Source: Pararhizobium polonicum
GTDB taxonomy: Bacteria > Pseudomonadota > Alphaproteobacteria > Rhizobiales > Rhizobiaceae
Direction of reading: 5' to 3'
Assembly: GCF_001687365.1 (NCBI RefSeq)
Contig: NZ_LGLV01000009.1
Location: 124,001-188,000, forward strand
DNA: 64,000 bases
Part shown: one piece after another, positions 26,449-35,356 of the stretch
How the letters are laid out: the number at the start of each line of letters is the position of its first letter
Numbering within the stretch: the stretch's first letter is position 1
Notes under the pieces: generated by a model
What the model saw: the letters and a program-made list of their open reading frames with translations, nothing else
The model's database searches: none
Told to the model about the DNA's origin: nothing
Position numbers and translations under genes: made by a program

Positions 26449-27729
26449 ATGATCGTTTTTGTCTTCATAGGGTCGCTTCTGGGCCTGATGGCGCTGGGCA
26501 TGCCCATTGCGTTCGCACTGATCGGATGCGGACTTGTGATGATGTTCTACATGGGCATTCCCGACCCGCAGATCGTCATCCAGAACATGTGGGACGGCGC
26601 CAACAGCTTCCCGCTGCTCGCCGTTCCCTTCTTCATGCTGGCCGGCGAATTGATGAATGCCGGTGGAATGACCCGGCGCATCATTACGATGGCCATGGCG
26701 TGGATCGGTCATATTCGTGGCGGCCTCGGTTATGTTGCGGTCCTGGCCGCGATCGTCATGGCATCGCTTTCGGGCTCGGCGGTCGCCGACGCGGCGGCGC
26801 TTGCATCAGTCCTGATCCCGCTGATGCGGAATGCGGGCTACGATATCAATCGTTCGTGCGGGCTCATCTCGTGCGGCGGTATCATCGCTCCGGTGCTCCC
26901 GCCGTCGGTCGGCATGATCATCTTTGGCGTCGCCGGCGGCGTATCGATCACCAAACTCTTCCTGGCCGGCATCGTGCCGGGACTGCTGATGGGTCTTGCC
27001 ATCATGCTGGCCTGGCGCTGGAGTATCGGGCGGGACAAGCCGAGAGTTGAGCCCAGGCGAACCCTTGCCGAGCGGCTGAGCGAGACGCGCAAGGCGTTGT
27101 GGGCGCTTGTCATGCCCGTGGTCGTCATCGGCGGCTTGAAGATCGGCGCGTTTACGCCGACCGAAGCGGCGGTGATCGCGGCGGTCTATTCACTGTTCGT
27201 CGGTGTCTTTGTCTATCGCGAGATCAAGCTGTCCGATCTGTTCGGACTTATGTATCGCGCAGCGGAAACCACGGCTGTCGTCATGTTCCTCGTCGCCGCC
27301 GCCGGTGTTTCCGCCTGGCTCATCACCACCGCGAACATCCCGCAGCAACTGGCCGACATGGTTCAGCCGTTCATGGAGAACAAGATCCTCCTGATGACAA
27401 TCCTCATGGTGATCGTACTGATCGTTGGTACGGCAATGGACTTCACGCCAACGGTGCTGATCCTGACCCCGGTGTTGATGCCGATCGTCCGGGAGGCAGG
27501 AATAGATCCCGTCTATTTCGGCGTGCTGTTCATCATGAACAATGCGATCGGGCTGGTAACACCTCCAGTCGGCACGGTGCTGAACGTCGTCTGCGGCGTG
27601 GCACGGGTTCCGATGACCGGTGTCATCAAGGGGGTTGTGCCCTTCATGGTCGCCCAGATTGCGGTCCTTGTCCTGCTCGTGATCTTCCCGCAAATCGTGC
27701 TGTGGCCACTGGCGCTGATGTCGAGATGA
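26449..27729 (+). CDS. TRAP transporter large permease (DctM type)
   Basis: 426-residue permease with about twelve helices. Family marks include MPIAFALIGCGLVMMF, FPLLAVPFFMLAGELMNAGGM, a SGSAVADAAALASVLIP motif, GGIIAPVLPPSVGMIIFG, and the second repeat around MDFTPTVLILTPVLMPI and NNAIGLVTPPVGTVLNV. It uses an ion gradient to move the ligand delivered by DctP. Last gene of the 22591-27729 operon. Confidence 0.95.
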   Translation: MIVFVFIGSLLGLMALGMPIAFALIGCGLVMMFYMGIPDPQIVIQNMWDGANSFPLLAVPFFMLAGELMNAGGMTRRIITMAMAWIGHIRGGLGYVAVLAAIVMASLSGSAVADAAALASVLIPLMRNAGYDINRSCGLISCGGIIAPVLPPSVGMIIFGVAGGVSITKLFLAGIVPGLLMGLAIMLAWRWSIGRDKPRVEPRRTLAERLSETRKALWALVMPVVVIGGLKIGAFTPTEAAVIAAVYSLFVGVFVYREIKLSDLFGLMYRAAETTAVVMFLVAAAGVSAWLITTANIPQQLADMVQPFMENKILLMTILMVIVLIVGTAMDFTPTVLILTPVLMPIVREAGIDPVYFGVLFIMNNAIGLVTPPVGTVLNVVCGVARVPMTGVIKGVVPFMVAQIAVLVLLVIFPQIVLWPLALMSR

Positions 27730-27766
27730 CCGCTCGCCGATCGACGTTGTTCAGTTCACCTTTCTA

Positions 27767-27832
27767 GGCTCAGGCCCTGTTGATCAATCCTTTTTCCAAT
27801 TTGACGGGGTTTGATGAATAGGGGCCTGAGCC
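27767..27832. mobile_element. 66-bp inverted-repeat element (MITE or insertion-sequence scar)
   Basis: GGCTCAGGCCC (27767-27777) and GGGCCTGAGCC (27822-27832) are perfect 11-bp inverted repeats enclosing 44 bp with no gene. It sits exactly where the proW-like remnant loses its protein-like reading, which suggests insertion. I cannot name the family; the long loop argues against a simple terminator. No clear target duplication is visible. Confidence 0.45.
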
Positions 27833-27844
27833 CAAACATTGTCC

Positions 27845-28070
27845 GGATTTTTCTGTTGCCCCCTGAACGATACGGTCAAGCACGATGGCGCAGGTGAGGG
27901 GCGCAAAACCGGCCAGCAGGCCTTGGCTCCGGGCTGCGTATTGAAGTGATTTCACGACCTCCTCGCCAAGGCCTTGAGCCCCGATCAGGACGGCGATCGC
28001 AACCATCGACAGGCACATCAGCATCGTTTGACAGATCCCGGCCATGCTCGAAAGTGCGGCGGCCGGCAGG
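27845..28070 (-). pseudogene. ProW-type ABC permease C-terminal remnant
   Basis: The minus-strand reading LPAAALSSMAGICQT, then MLMCLSMVAIAVLIGAQGLG and LTCAIVLDRIVQG is the end of a glycine-betaine/choline ABC permease (last two helices and the conserved GAxGLGEEV loop). Intact proteins are near 280 residues; only about 70 remain. The 5' part is missing and the 3' end runs into the inverted-repeat element at 27832. No matching ATPase or binding protein is nearby. Confidence 0.6.
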
Positions 28071-28170
28071 TCTGCCGATCTGAGGTCACGGCGGTGAGGA
28101 TAAGACGCTCCCGCCGGCAGCGGGCGAAATTCGGCTCGAAAAATAGCCCTTGCTTTCGGGACGCTAATTT

Positions 28171-28185
28171 CTATTATTTTAGTAG
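28171..28185. promoter_or_regulatory. candidate LysR-type site CTA-N9-TAG, copy 1
   Basis: CTATTATTTTAGTAG (minus strand CTACTAAAATAATAG) has T-N11-A spacing and matches 12 of 15 positions of the site at 62603. It lies 80 bp upstream of the FAD/NAD(P)-binding gene. Confidence 0.4.
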
Positions 28186-28265
28186 AGAATTATGCCGTCA
28201 TGGCCGAACCGGTTCGTTCGGCTGATGCAACACCGCCTGGCTTCCCGCAAGAAAGGAACCGACGC

Positions 28266-29657
28266 ATGACGCTTTTCCCGCCCCATCTTTCCGATTCGTC
28301 GCAACGCGCGGATACCGGCCCTCTTGCAAAGATCGCGATCGTCGGCCGTGGGTTCACCGGCATCATGACGGCGATCGCTCTGCTCAAGGGCTTCGACCGG
28401 CCTTTCCATCTGGTGATGTTCGATCCACAGCCGAAGATCGATGGCGGTGAGAGCGTCAGCCAGTCCGCAACGACGGTCCTCAACAGCCGGGTGCGGGACC
28501 TTTCCGTCGATCCGCAGGCGCGGGATGATTTCCGTCAATGGCTGGAAACGGATGAGGCATGGCGCAATCGCCAGGACCCGGCGGAGCTGAACGTCGAACA
28601 GTCGTTCGTGCCGGGAGAGATCTTCAGCGCCTATGTCTATCAGCGTTTCTCCGAGGTCCTGAGAAGGCGGACGGATGTCATCGTCCAGGTCTGCCCGGAA
28701 AGCGTCACGGCGATCGACAGGCACCCGGGCCGCGGCCTTTCGATTTTCTTCGGTGATCAGCAGCGAACGCGCTTCGATGCCGTCTTTCTGGCGACCGGCT
28801 ACGGGTTGCGCGACGGGGCGGACGAGCCGTCGACGCTGAGCGCGGTTCGCGATACGGTGGTGATCGGTGGCGGGGTTCACGCCGTCGACCGGGCGCTCCG
28901 GCTGCTGGCGGCGGGCGAAGCGTCTCATGTCACGCTGATCTCCGCATCCGGTTTCCTGCCGCAGTCGCATGCGCGCGCGGCCGTCGGGCCCGTCACGTCG
29001 GATCGGCCGCTGCCGGGCACGCTTCGCGGCGCGTTCCGTTTCCTGCGTGAGGCTGCCAATACGGCCGATGCCGAAGGGTCCGGCTGGCAGGGCATCATGA
29101 ACGGTTTTCGCCTGCGCGCCCGCGATCTGTGGGAAGGATTGACGCCGGAAGAGCGCCGCCGGTTCAAGCGGCATGTGAAAGCCATCTACGACAGCCATCG
29201 CAATCGCCTGCCGCCGGAGCATTACCGGCGTCTGCATGAGGCGCTCGCCAGCGGCGCCATTACGGTGCGCAAGGGAAAAGTCGAACGCATCGCAATCAAC
29301 GGCGTGCTTCTTGCGACTGCCGCCGGTCTTGAGGTTCTCCCCGCCGATCGCACGATAGACTGCCGCTTCCGGCCGACGGACATTGATTCTCCCCTGTTCC
29401 GTTCGGTGCTGCGCACTGGCCTTGCGCGGCGCGACGAAGTCGAGCTTGGGATTCTCGTCGATCGCTTCGGCCGCGCCCTGGCCGCGCCGGATCTGTTTCA
29501 GGGACTGTTCGCCATGGGGCCGCTGGGGCTGGGCAGCCTTCCGGATATAGATTTGGTGCCGGAGATCGTCGCGCAGACCCATGCGGCGGCATCAGCCCTC
29601 GGGTCCTGGATCGACGAACTGGCCGAAATGGGCGATGTGGTGCGGGGCGCCGTATGA
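28266..29657 (+). CDS. FAD/NAD(P)-binding oxidoreductase (NAD_binding_9 type)
   Basis: 463-residue soluble flavoprotein. AAAGGA lies about 8 bases before the ATG at 28266. The dinucleotide motif IVGRGFTGIMTAIAL starts near residue 24; a second Rossmann segment, VVIGGGVHAVDRALRLL, is near residue 200, and ATGYGL marks the FAD-domain end. The C-terminus has FAMGPLGLGSLPDIDLVPE, typical of this family. Reaction unknown; relatives occur with organosulfur or siderophore uptake genes. It is monocistronic, and its upstream 15-mer resembles those of the 52-63 kb units, so it may belong to that regulon. Confidence 0.8.
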   Translation: MTLFPPHLSDSSQRADTGPLAKIAIVGRGFTGIMTAIALLKGFDRPFHLVMFDPQPKIDGGESVSQSATTVLNSRVRDLSVDPQARDDFRQWLETDEAWRNRQDPAELNVEQSFVPGEIFSAYVYQRFSEVLRRRTDVIVQVCPESVTAIDRHPGRGLSIFFGDQQRTRFDAVFLATGYGLRDGADEPSTLSAVRDTVVIGGGVHAVDRALRLLAAGEASHVTLISASGFLPQSHARAAVGPVTSDRPLPGTLRGAFRFLREAANTADAEGSGWQGIMNGFRLRARDLWEGLTPEERRRFKRHVKAIYDSHRNRLPPEHYRRLHEALASGAITVRKGKVERIAINGVLLATAAGLEVLPADRTIDCRFRPTDIDSPLFRSVLRTGLARRDEVELGILVDRFGRALAAPDLFQGLFAMGPLGLGSLPDIDLVPEIVAQTHAAASALGSWIDELAEMGDVVRGAV

Positions 29658-29676
29658 TGCCGCTCTTGCTACTTCC

Positions 29677-30267
29677 TCATGCCTTTCGGCAGGTGCAGGC
29701 GTCATAGCCGCCGGAAAACAGCCGGCCGGGCCGCATGCCGATCATCAGCGGAATGTCGCGGACATGCGAAACGCGTAGCGAGCGGGACATCGCAATCGCC
29801 GCCTCGGCACAGATCGCCGCGTCCTCGGCGGCGTTGTGATGCGCGAAGGTCAGGCCGAGATGGCTGGCGAGAACATTGAGCTTGTGCGATCCGAGATGGG
29901 GCCAGACCTTTTGCGCCATCTTCACCGAGCAGAGATAGGAAAGCTCCGGATAGGCCTGCCGGTAGAGATCGAGACAGGAGCGCCAGACGCTGAAGTCGAA
30001 GGCGGCATTGTGGGCGATCATGGTGGCGCCGCGAAAGTCGTCGGTAAATTCGTCCATCACCTCGGGAAACTCACCGGCATCCTCGACATGCTCCGGGCGG
30101 ATACCGTGGATGGCGATGTTGAAGGATGAAAAGCGCATGTTGCTCGGACGGATCAGCCGCTCCTCGACCCGAACGACCCGGCCGTCCTCGATCCAGGCCA
30201 GCCCCACGGAGCAGGCGCTGCCACGCTGTTCGTTGGCAGTTTCGAAATCGATGGCAATGGTCTTCAA
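29677..30267 (-). CDS. DEDDh 3'-5' exonuclease (DnaQ-like)
   Basis: 196-residue exonuclease. Exo I is AIDFETANEQRGS (Asp7 and Glu9), exo II is IAHNAAFDFSVWR with the catalytic Asp, and exo III is HHNAAEDA with the His and Asp of the DEDDh type. A VGLAWIEDG strand and a CSVKMAQKVWP segment match small stand-alone epsilon-like exonucleases. The C-terminus is short and Cys-containing (YDACTCRKA). It converges with the flavoprotein gene with 19 bp between stops. Probably DNA or RNA end processing unrelated to neighbouring catabolism. Confidence 0.9.
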   Translation of the reverse strand: MKTIAIDFETANEQRGSACSVGLAWIEDGRVVRVEERLIRPSNMRFSSFNIAIHGIRPEHVEDAGEFPEVMDEFTDDFRGATMIAHNAAFDFSVWRSCLDLYRQAYPELSYLCSVKMAQKVWPHLGSHKLNVLASHLGLTFAHHNAAEDAAICAEAAIAMSRSLRVSHVRDIPLMIGMRPGRLFSGGYDACTCRKA

Positions 30268-30340
30268 GGCGGCGTCCCGGTTGCTCTTGCCCCGCTTCTA
30301 GCGGTGAGCGAGCGATTTGGCAAAGACAAGCTCTGTTCCG

Positions 30341-30454
30341 TCAAAAAGGCGGAAATTTGCCCGCTTTTGGCGCGGAGCTGGATGCTGTCCGGATGAGCAC
30401 GCGTGCGAGCGTGTCTTCCACCACTTCGTCCGGATTGTGGACGAAACGTTGCAT
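30341..30454 (-). pseudogene. dihydroxyacetone-kinase (DhaK-like) N-terminal fragment
   Basis: From an ATG at 30454 the frame reads MQRFVHNPDEVVEDTL, close to the start of DhaK/dihydroxyacetone-kinase-type proteins (usually KxFxNxPDxVVxExL), then loses similarity within about 25 codons and stops at 30341. A ribosome site (AAGGG, 8 bases upstream) remains. It directly follows the TIM-barrel isomerase gene, as intact DhaK-type kinases do in tetritol and related operons. I infer a large deletion of the kinase gene. Similarity is short, so moderate certainty only. Confidence 0.45.
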
Positions 30455-30482
30455 GACAACTGCCCTTCCACCTTCCCGCGGT

Positions 30483-31340
30483 TCAATGCTGGCTTCCGCT
30501 GGCAAGCCCCGCCTTGACGGCGCCCAATGAGCGCCGCAACCCGTCTTCGATGTCATGGAGTGGAACCGGAGCGGAGCGCCGCACGGGTTGCGCCCGGCTG
30601 TCGCGATGAAGCCTCATGGGCAGTTCGATGCTGACAGGCAGATCCGGACGCGCGGCCATGGCTGCCAGAATCCGGGCGCAGCCGATGTCGCCTTCGCCGA
30701 TCGGCGTGAAGAACCAGCCTTCCGGCGTTCTTCGAACGTCCTTGATATGGGCGTGCACGCAAGCCGGAATGGCCAAGATGCCATCCGCGGCGAAGTCGCC
30801 GAGCGACGGACGATGCGAGGCGGTATTGGCTGCATCGTAGTTGAGGCCGAGATGGGGCGATCCGATCCGGGCGACGAGTGCGGCGCCGTCGGCCGCGGTA
30901 TCGATGAGGTTGCTGCTGCCGTCACCGGGGTTTTCCAGCGCGATCAGGATGTCGAGCGCTTGCGCCCGCTTCAGCAGCGCTTCGATGTTGCGCAGGAAAC
31001 TGGCGGCGCGTGCCCTGGGTGCGGCGTTGGTGGCGATCACCTTCGCGCCGATGGCGGCGGCGAATTCCATTCGGCCGGTGAAAATCTTAACAGCGTTGTC
31101 CGCCCCGAGATCGATATGGGACGACAGGGCGTGACAGCTCAGGCCCGCCGCGGCAATCGCGTTTCGCCAGGCTCTCGCCTCTGCCGGCGTGAAGGCGGTT
31201 TCGTCGAAGGTCTCGGTATAGCCGACGATGAAGGCCGGCTCGATATGGGTGAATCCAACCCGGGCCATGCTGTCCAGCATGATGTCGCGGCCATGCCCGT
31301 CATAGGGCGCGCCGGACGCGGAAATGATCCGCTCTGTCAT
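30483..31340 (-). CDS. sugar phosphate isomerase/epimerase (TIM-barrel AP-endonuclease-2 family)
   Basis: 285-residue enzyme of the xylose-isomerase-like TIM-barrel family. Metal-site candidates are Glu in IALENPGDG, Asp and Asn in HLGLNYDAANT, His in CVHAHIKD and Glu in VSIELPMR. FTHIEPAFIVGY near the N-terminus and HALSSHIDLG fit the first strands. Likely isomerises or epimerises a keto sugar or its phosphate. A fragment of a DhaK-like kinase follows, so the original pathway here may be broken. Divergence from other genes is modest; the LysR gene at 31462 lies just upstream on the same strand. Confidence 0.88.
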   Translation of the reverse strand: MTERIISASGAPYDGHGRDIMLDSMARVGFTHIEPAFIVGYTETFDETAFTPAEARAWRNAIAAAGLSCHALSSHIDLGADNAVKIFTGRMEFAAAIGAKVIATNAAPRARAASFLRNIEALLKRAQALDILIALENPGDGSSNLIDTAADGAALVARIGSPHLGLNYDAANTASHRPSLGDFAADGILAIPACVHAHIKDVRRTPEGWFFTPIGEGDIGCARILAAMAARPDLPVSIELPMRLHRDSRAQPVRRSAPVPLHDIEDGLRRSLGAVKAGLASGSQH

Positions 31341-31461
31341 GTCTTGTCTTCCTCCCGCTGCGTTTTCCGACCGGGGAAGCGCAGCCTCTTTCCTGTCTCC
31401 AGATGTTACGGGAACGGGCAGGACGACAAGCGGAAAAAACTAAAGAACCGGTGAATGAATT

Positions 31462-32376
31462 TCATGATTTTACCTGGGCGAGAGCAGAGGTCTCCGCTGC
31501 AGCTTCGCCGAGTTCGCCGAGAAGCCAGTCCGCAAACCGCCGCGCCAGGCGTCTCTGGCTGCCCGATTTCGGGAAGGCCAGGTAATGACCGATATACGAG
31601 AGGTCCTGCGCGACGCCGGTCAGCGGGGCAACGAGCCTGCCGGATTTCAGCTCGCGATGGGCAAGGCGGGTCGATTCGAGCGTCACGCCCATGCCATTGG
31701 CGGCGGCGTCGATCGCCAGGAAGCTTCTGTCGAAGCTCATGCTCTGCAATGGGGGAGCACCGAGGCCGTTCGCCTCGAACCAGTCCGGCCAGCGCAGACG
31801 CTTGTTGTCGCTGCGGATCAGGACAAGCCCGAGAAGATCGCGCGGCGATCTGATCCGTTCTGCCAGTTCCGGCGCGCAAAGCGGCGTCACGGTTTCACGC
31901 CCGAGCGGAATGACGACAAGATCATCTCCCTGCGGCTCCCCGTAGATGATGTCGGCGTCAAATTCACCATCGACAAAGCGGACGTAATTCGTGCTGGCGG
32001 CGATACGCACCTCGATCCCCGGATTGGCCGCGAAGAAATGCGGGAGGCAGGGCGACAGCACCTGGGCTGCGAAGCTTGGTGCGCAGTGCAGGCGCAGCAG
32101 GTGCGACCGGTTGGAGGAGACGACCTCGATCCCGCGGCGCAGATCCTCGAAGGCGCTGGATGCATAGGACAGGAACGTCTGTCCGGCGATCGTCAGCCGG
32201 ACGGTTCGCGATGTCCGCTCAAACAGCGGATTGCCCAACGCCCGCTCGAGCTTGACGATCGCGTGACTGACGGCGCTGGCGGACAGATGAAGTTCATCGG
32301 CCGCGGCGCGGAACGACCCCAGGCGGGCAGCGGATTCAAAGGCGCGAATCGAGGAGAGTGAAATTCCATTCAACAT
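31462..32376 (-). CDS. LysR-family regulator (GcvA-like)
   Basis: 304-residue LysR regulator. The helix-turn-helix spans about residues 5-62 (IRAFESAARLGSFRAAADEL, LSASAVSHAIVKLERALG). The effector domain begins near 92 (LLRLHCAPSFAAQ) and contains FVDGEFDADIIYGE and GMGVTLESTRLAHREL, as in GcvA/AmpR-like members. It is divergent from the SDR-transketolase-TRAP operon and probably controls it through a T-N11-A box in the gap. Confidence 0.93.
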   Translation of the reverse strand: MLNGISLSSIRAFESAARLGSFRAAADELHLSASAVSHAIVKLERALGNPLFERTSRTVRLTIAGQTFLSYASSAFEDLRRGIEVVSSNRSHLLRLHCAPSFAAQVLSPCLPHFFAANPGIEVRIAASTNYVRFVDGEFDADIIYGEPQGDDLVVIPLGRETVTPLCAPELAERIRSPRDLLGLVLIRSDNKRLRWPDWFEANGLGAPPLQSMSFDRSFLAIDAAANGMGVTLESTRLAHRELKSGRLVAPLTGVAQDLSYIGHYLAFPKSGSQRRLARRFADWLLGELGEAAAETSALAQVKS

Positions 32377-32383
32377 GGGATTA

Positions 32384-32398
32384 GTGAAACAGATTCAC
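32384..32398. promoter_or_regulatory. candidate LysR box
   Basis: GTGAAACAGATTCAC is an inverted repeat (GTGAA/TTCAC) with T-N11-A spacing, 7 bp upstream of the LysR start and 149 bp upstream of the divergent SDR gene. Position close to the regulator start suits autorepression. Confidence 0.45.
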
Positions 32399-32547
32399 CG
32401 ACACGTGTAAACTTCGCGTTTGAAGCACCCGGGCCGACTTTGCAATATGCCGCCTGCAACCGCCACATCGGCGCTGCGGCCGACACGCCGGGAAGGCGCC
32501 GGCCAGACATGAGCCGGACACGATCATGTCCGGGGAGGAGAGAATAC

Positions 32548-33309
32548 ATGTTGCTGAAGGGCAAGACCGCCGTCATTTCCGGGGCGGCGAGCAGGCGCGG
32601 TATCGGCCGCGCCACGGCTGAACTTTTCGCGGAGCATGGCGCCCGCGTCGCCATTCTCGATCTCGACGAGGGCGCGAGCGCGGATGCTGCCGCATCCCTT
32701 GCCACCGTCGAAGGCGGCGCTCATCTCGGCATCGCCTGCGACGTGACCGATCGCGCCTCCTGCGGCGCAGCCGCTGCCAGGATCATCGAAAAATTCGGCA
32801 AGATCGACATCCTCATCAACAATGCCGGCATCACCCAGCCAGTCAAGACGCTTGAGATTTCGGGTGCCGACTGGGAGCGGATCGTTGCCGTCAACATGAC
32901 CGGCGTTCTCTATCTCAGCCAGGCGATCATCCCCGGCATGAAGGCCGCTGGCGGCGGCTCGATCGCCTGCATGTCCTCGGTTTCCGCGCAGCGCGGCGGC
33001 GGCATCTTCGGCGGCCCGCATTATTCGGCTGCCAAGGCGGGCGTTCTCGGTCTCTCAAAGGCCATGGCCCGCGAGTTCGGCGTCGATGGCATCCGCGTCA
33101 ATGCGGTGACCCCGGGCCTGATCCAGACCGATATCACCGGCGGCAAGCTCACCGACGAGATGCGCACGGACATCCTCAAGGGTATTCCGCTCAATCGTCT
33201 CGGCGATGCCCGCGATGTGGCGAACATCTATCTGTTCCTCGCCTCCGATCTTTCCGGCTATGTCACCGGCGCGGTCATCGACGTGAATGGCGGCATGCTC
33301 ATCCACTGA
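32548..33309 (+). CDS. short-chain dehydrogenase/reductase
   Basis: 253-residue classical SDR. Cofactor loop SGAASRRGIGRATAE, acidic residue after strand 2 (ILDLDEG, favouring NAD), NNAGITQ, Ser in CMSSVSAQRG and catalytic YSAAKAG. GGAGGAGAG lies about 7 bases before the ATG at 32548; the long frame from 32440 lacks one. It heads an operon with a split transketolase and a TRAP importer, 34 bp before the next gene. Probably oxidises the imported polyol or sugar to a ketose for the transketolase. Confidence 0.92.
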   Translation: MLLKGKTAVISGAASRRGIGRATAELFAEHGARVAILDLDEGASADAAASLATVEGGAHLGIACDVTDRASCGAAAARIIEKFGKIDILINNAGITQPVKTLEISGADWERIVAVNMTGVLYLSQAIIPGMKAAGGGSIACMSSVSAQRGGGIFGGPHYSAAKAGVLGLSKAMAREFGVDGIRVNAVTPGLIQTDITGGKLTDEMRTDILKGIPLNRLGDARDVANIYLFLASDLSGYVTGAVIDVNGGMLIH

Positions 33310-33343
33310 CGCCGCCATTCCGGATCTCACAGGGAAACGCATC

Positions 33344-34198
33344 ATGACACCGACGCCCGACACGGCGCTCAAGGCCAACATGTCCCTCGCGGACCGCGCT
33401 TACCGCATCCGGCGCAATGCCGTGCTGATGGGCGAGGTCCAGGGGCAGGGTTATGTCGGTCAGGCGCTCGGCATCGCCGACGTTCTGGCTGTTTCGTATT
33501 TTCACGCCATGCGCTACCGGGCGGACGATCCGCACTGGGAAGGGCGCGATCGCTTCCTGCTCTCCATCGGGCATTATGCGATCGCCCTCTACGCTGCGCT
33601 GATCGAGGCCGGTATCGTGCCGGAGGACGAGCTGGAGACCTATGGCTGCGACGATTCCCGTCTGCCGATGTCCGGAATGGCGTCCTATACGCCCGGCATG
33701 GAGATCACCGGCGGCTCTCTCGGCCACGGCCTCGGTATCGCCGTCGGCATGGCGCTAGGGCTGAAGCGGAAGCAATCGGACCGCTTCATCTTCAACCTGA
33801 TGTCGGATGGGGAACTGGGCGAGGGATCGACCTGGGAAGCCGCGATGGGGGCTGCCCATCATCGTCTCGGCAACCTCATCAACCTCGTCGACTTCAACAA
33901 CCAGCAGGCAGACGGTCCGTCGCGCGAGATGCTGTCGTCGGAGCCGGTAACGGACAAGTTTTCAGCCTTTGGCTGGCATGTGCAGCGTGTCGACGGCAAC
34001 GATATCGATGCCGTTCGCAACGCCTTCGATATCGCCATGGCGATCGAGGACGACCGGCCGCGGGCGATCATCTTCGATACCCGCATGGGCAGCGGCGTTC
34101 CCTTCCTCGAAAGCCGGGAGGTTACGCACTTCATCCGCGTCGAGCCCCATGAATGGACGCTGGCGCTGGACGCCTTGGAAGCAGGACGACCCACATGA
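33344..34198 (+). CDS. transketolase, N-terminal subunit
   Basis: 284-residue N-terminal half of a split transketolase. The thiamine-diphosphate site is present: GGSLGHGLGIAVGMA, and SDGELGEGSTWEA to VDFNNQQADG (the GDG-NN motif with Ser in the first place). IGHYAIALYAALIEAG near the start carries the usual His. The last bases overlap the start of the C-terminal half (ATGA), so the subunits are made in equal amounts. Split transketolases are frequent in catabolic operons (for example apulose-4-phosphate cleavage). Confidence 0.92.
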   Translation: MTPTPDTALKANMSLADRAYRIRRNAVLMGEVQGQGYVGQALGIADVLAVSYFHAMRYRADDPHWEGRDRFLLSIGHYAIALYAALIEAGIVPEDELETYGCDDSRLPMSGMASYTPGMEITGGSLGHGLGIAVGMALGLKRKQSDRFIFNLMSDGELGEGSTWEAAMGAAHHRLGNLINLVDFNNQQADGPSREMLSSEPVTDKFSAFGWHVQRVDGNDIDAVRNAFDIAMAIEDDRPRAIIFDTRMGSGVPFLESREVTHFIRVEPHEWTLALDALEAGRPT

Positions 34199-35220
34199 GT
34201 ACGAAACCGACCCCTGTCACCGCCGATGCGCCGAAGAAGCGGCTGACCACCTCGGCCATGATCGCCTCGATCGCCGCGGAGGGGCAGGCGACCCGCCCTG
34301 CGCCGTTCGGTCATGGCCTGGTCAAGCTTGCAGAAAGCCGGCCTGACATCGTCGGGCTCACTGCCGATCTCGGCAAGTACACGGACCTCCATATTTTCGC
34401 CAAGGCCTATCCGGACCGCTTCTATCAGATGGGCATGGCCGAGCAGCTGCTCATGAGCACGGCAGCCGGTCTGGCGCGCGAAGGTTTCATGCCATTTGCC
34501 ACCACCTATGCGGTTTTCGCCGCCCGCCGCGCCTATGATTTCATCGCGATGGCGATCGCCGAGGAAAACCTGCCGGTGAAGATTGTCTGCGCCCTGCCCG
34601 GGCTGACGACCGGCTATGGCCCCAGCCATCAGGCGACCGACGACATCGCCATATTCCGTGCCATGCCAAACATGACGATCATCGATCCATGCGACGCGAT
34701 CGACATCGAAGGCGCAGTACCGGCTATTGCCGAATATCCGGGCCCGGTTTATCTGCGGCTGCTGCGTGGCCAGGTCCCGGTGGTGCTCGACGAATACGAC
34801 TACCAGTTCGAACTCGGCAAGGCGAAGCGCCTTCGCGATGGTGCAGATGTTCTCTTCATTTCCTCGGGCATTCTCACCATGCGCGTTCTCGAAGCCGCAA
34901 AACGCCTGGACAAGGACGGAATTTCCTGTGCGGTCCTGCATTCGCCGACCATCAAGCCCCTTGATGTCGAGACCATCCTGGCCGAAGCCGATCGGATGGA
35001 CCGGCTGCTGATCGTCGCGGAAAATCATTCGGAAATCGGCGGTCTCGGCGAGGCGGTCGCGCTGGCACTGCTGAAAAACGGCCGCGCGCCGCGCCTGCGG
35101 CACGTGGCTCTGCCCGATGCTTTCCTCGACGCGGGCGCCCTGCCGACGCTTCACGATCGCTACGGGATTTCCGTGGAGCGGATTTGCGAGCGCACCAAGG
35201 GGTGGCTGAACGAGGATTGA
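34195..35220 (+). CDS. transketolase, C-terminal subunit
   Basis: 341-residue C-terminal half of a split transketolase. The pyrimidine domain has the catalytic Glu in QMGMAEQLLMSTAAGLA and FATTYAVFAARRAYD; the C-terminal domain begins near ADVLFISSGI. SHQATDDIAIFRAMPNM is typical of this subunit. An N-terminal extension of about 40 residues precedes the fold. It starts inside the stop of the N-terminal subunit gene. 136 bp of non-coding sequence follows before the TRAP binding protein. Confidence 0.92.
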   Translation: MSTKPTPVTADAPKKRLTTSAMIASIAAEGQATRPAPFGHGLVKLAESRPDIVGLTADLGKYTDLHIFAKAYPDRFYQMGMAEQLLMSTAAGLAREGFMPFATTYAVFAARRAYDFIAMAIAEENLPVKIVCALPGLTTGYGPSHQATDDIAIFRAMPNMTIIDPCDAIDIEGAVPAIAEYPGPVYLRLLRGQVPVVLDEYDYQFELGKAKRLRDGADVLFISSGILTMRVLEAAKRLDKDGISCAVLHSPTIKPLDVETILAEADRMDRLLIVAENHSEIGGLGEAVALALLKNGRAPRLRHVALPDAFLDAGALPTLHDRYGISVERICERTKGWLNED

Positions 35221-35356
35221 GATTGAACGCATCGGATCCGTGAAACGATCCTGTGTGAACGAGACGAGCGGTATCCGGTCGATCAAGAGGAGACGATCGC
35301 CGGGCACCGGACTGAACCAGCTGCCTTCGGGCACATTCGATCAACGGGAGGAAGAC

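Noticed and set aside
27767..27832. Inverted repeat as a simple terminator for the TRAP operon
   Set aside because: Loop of 44 bp is too long for an efficient terminator and the repeat coincides with the break in a permease remnant, so an element or scar is preferred.
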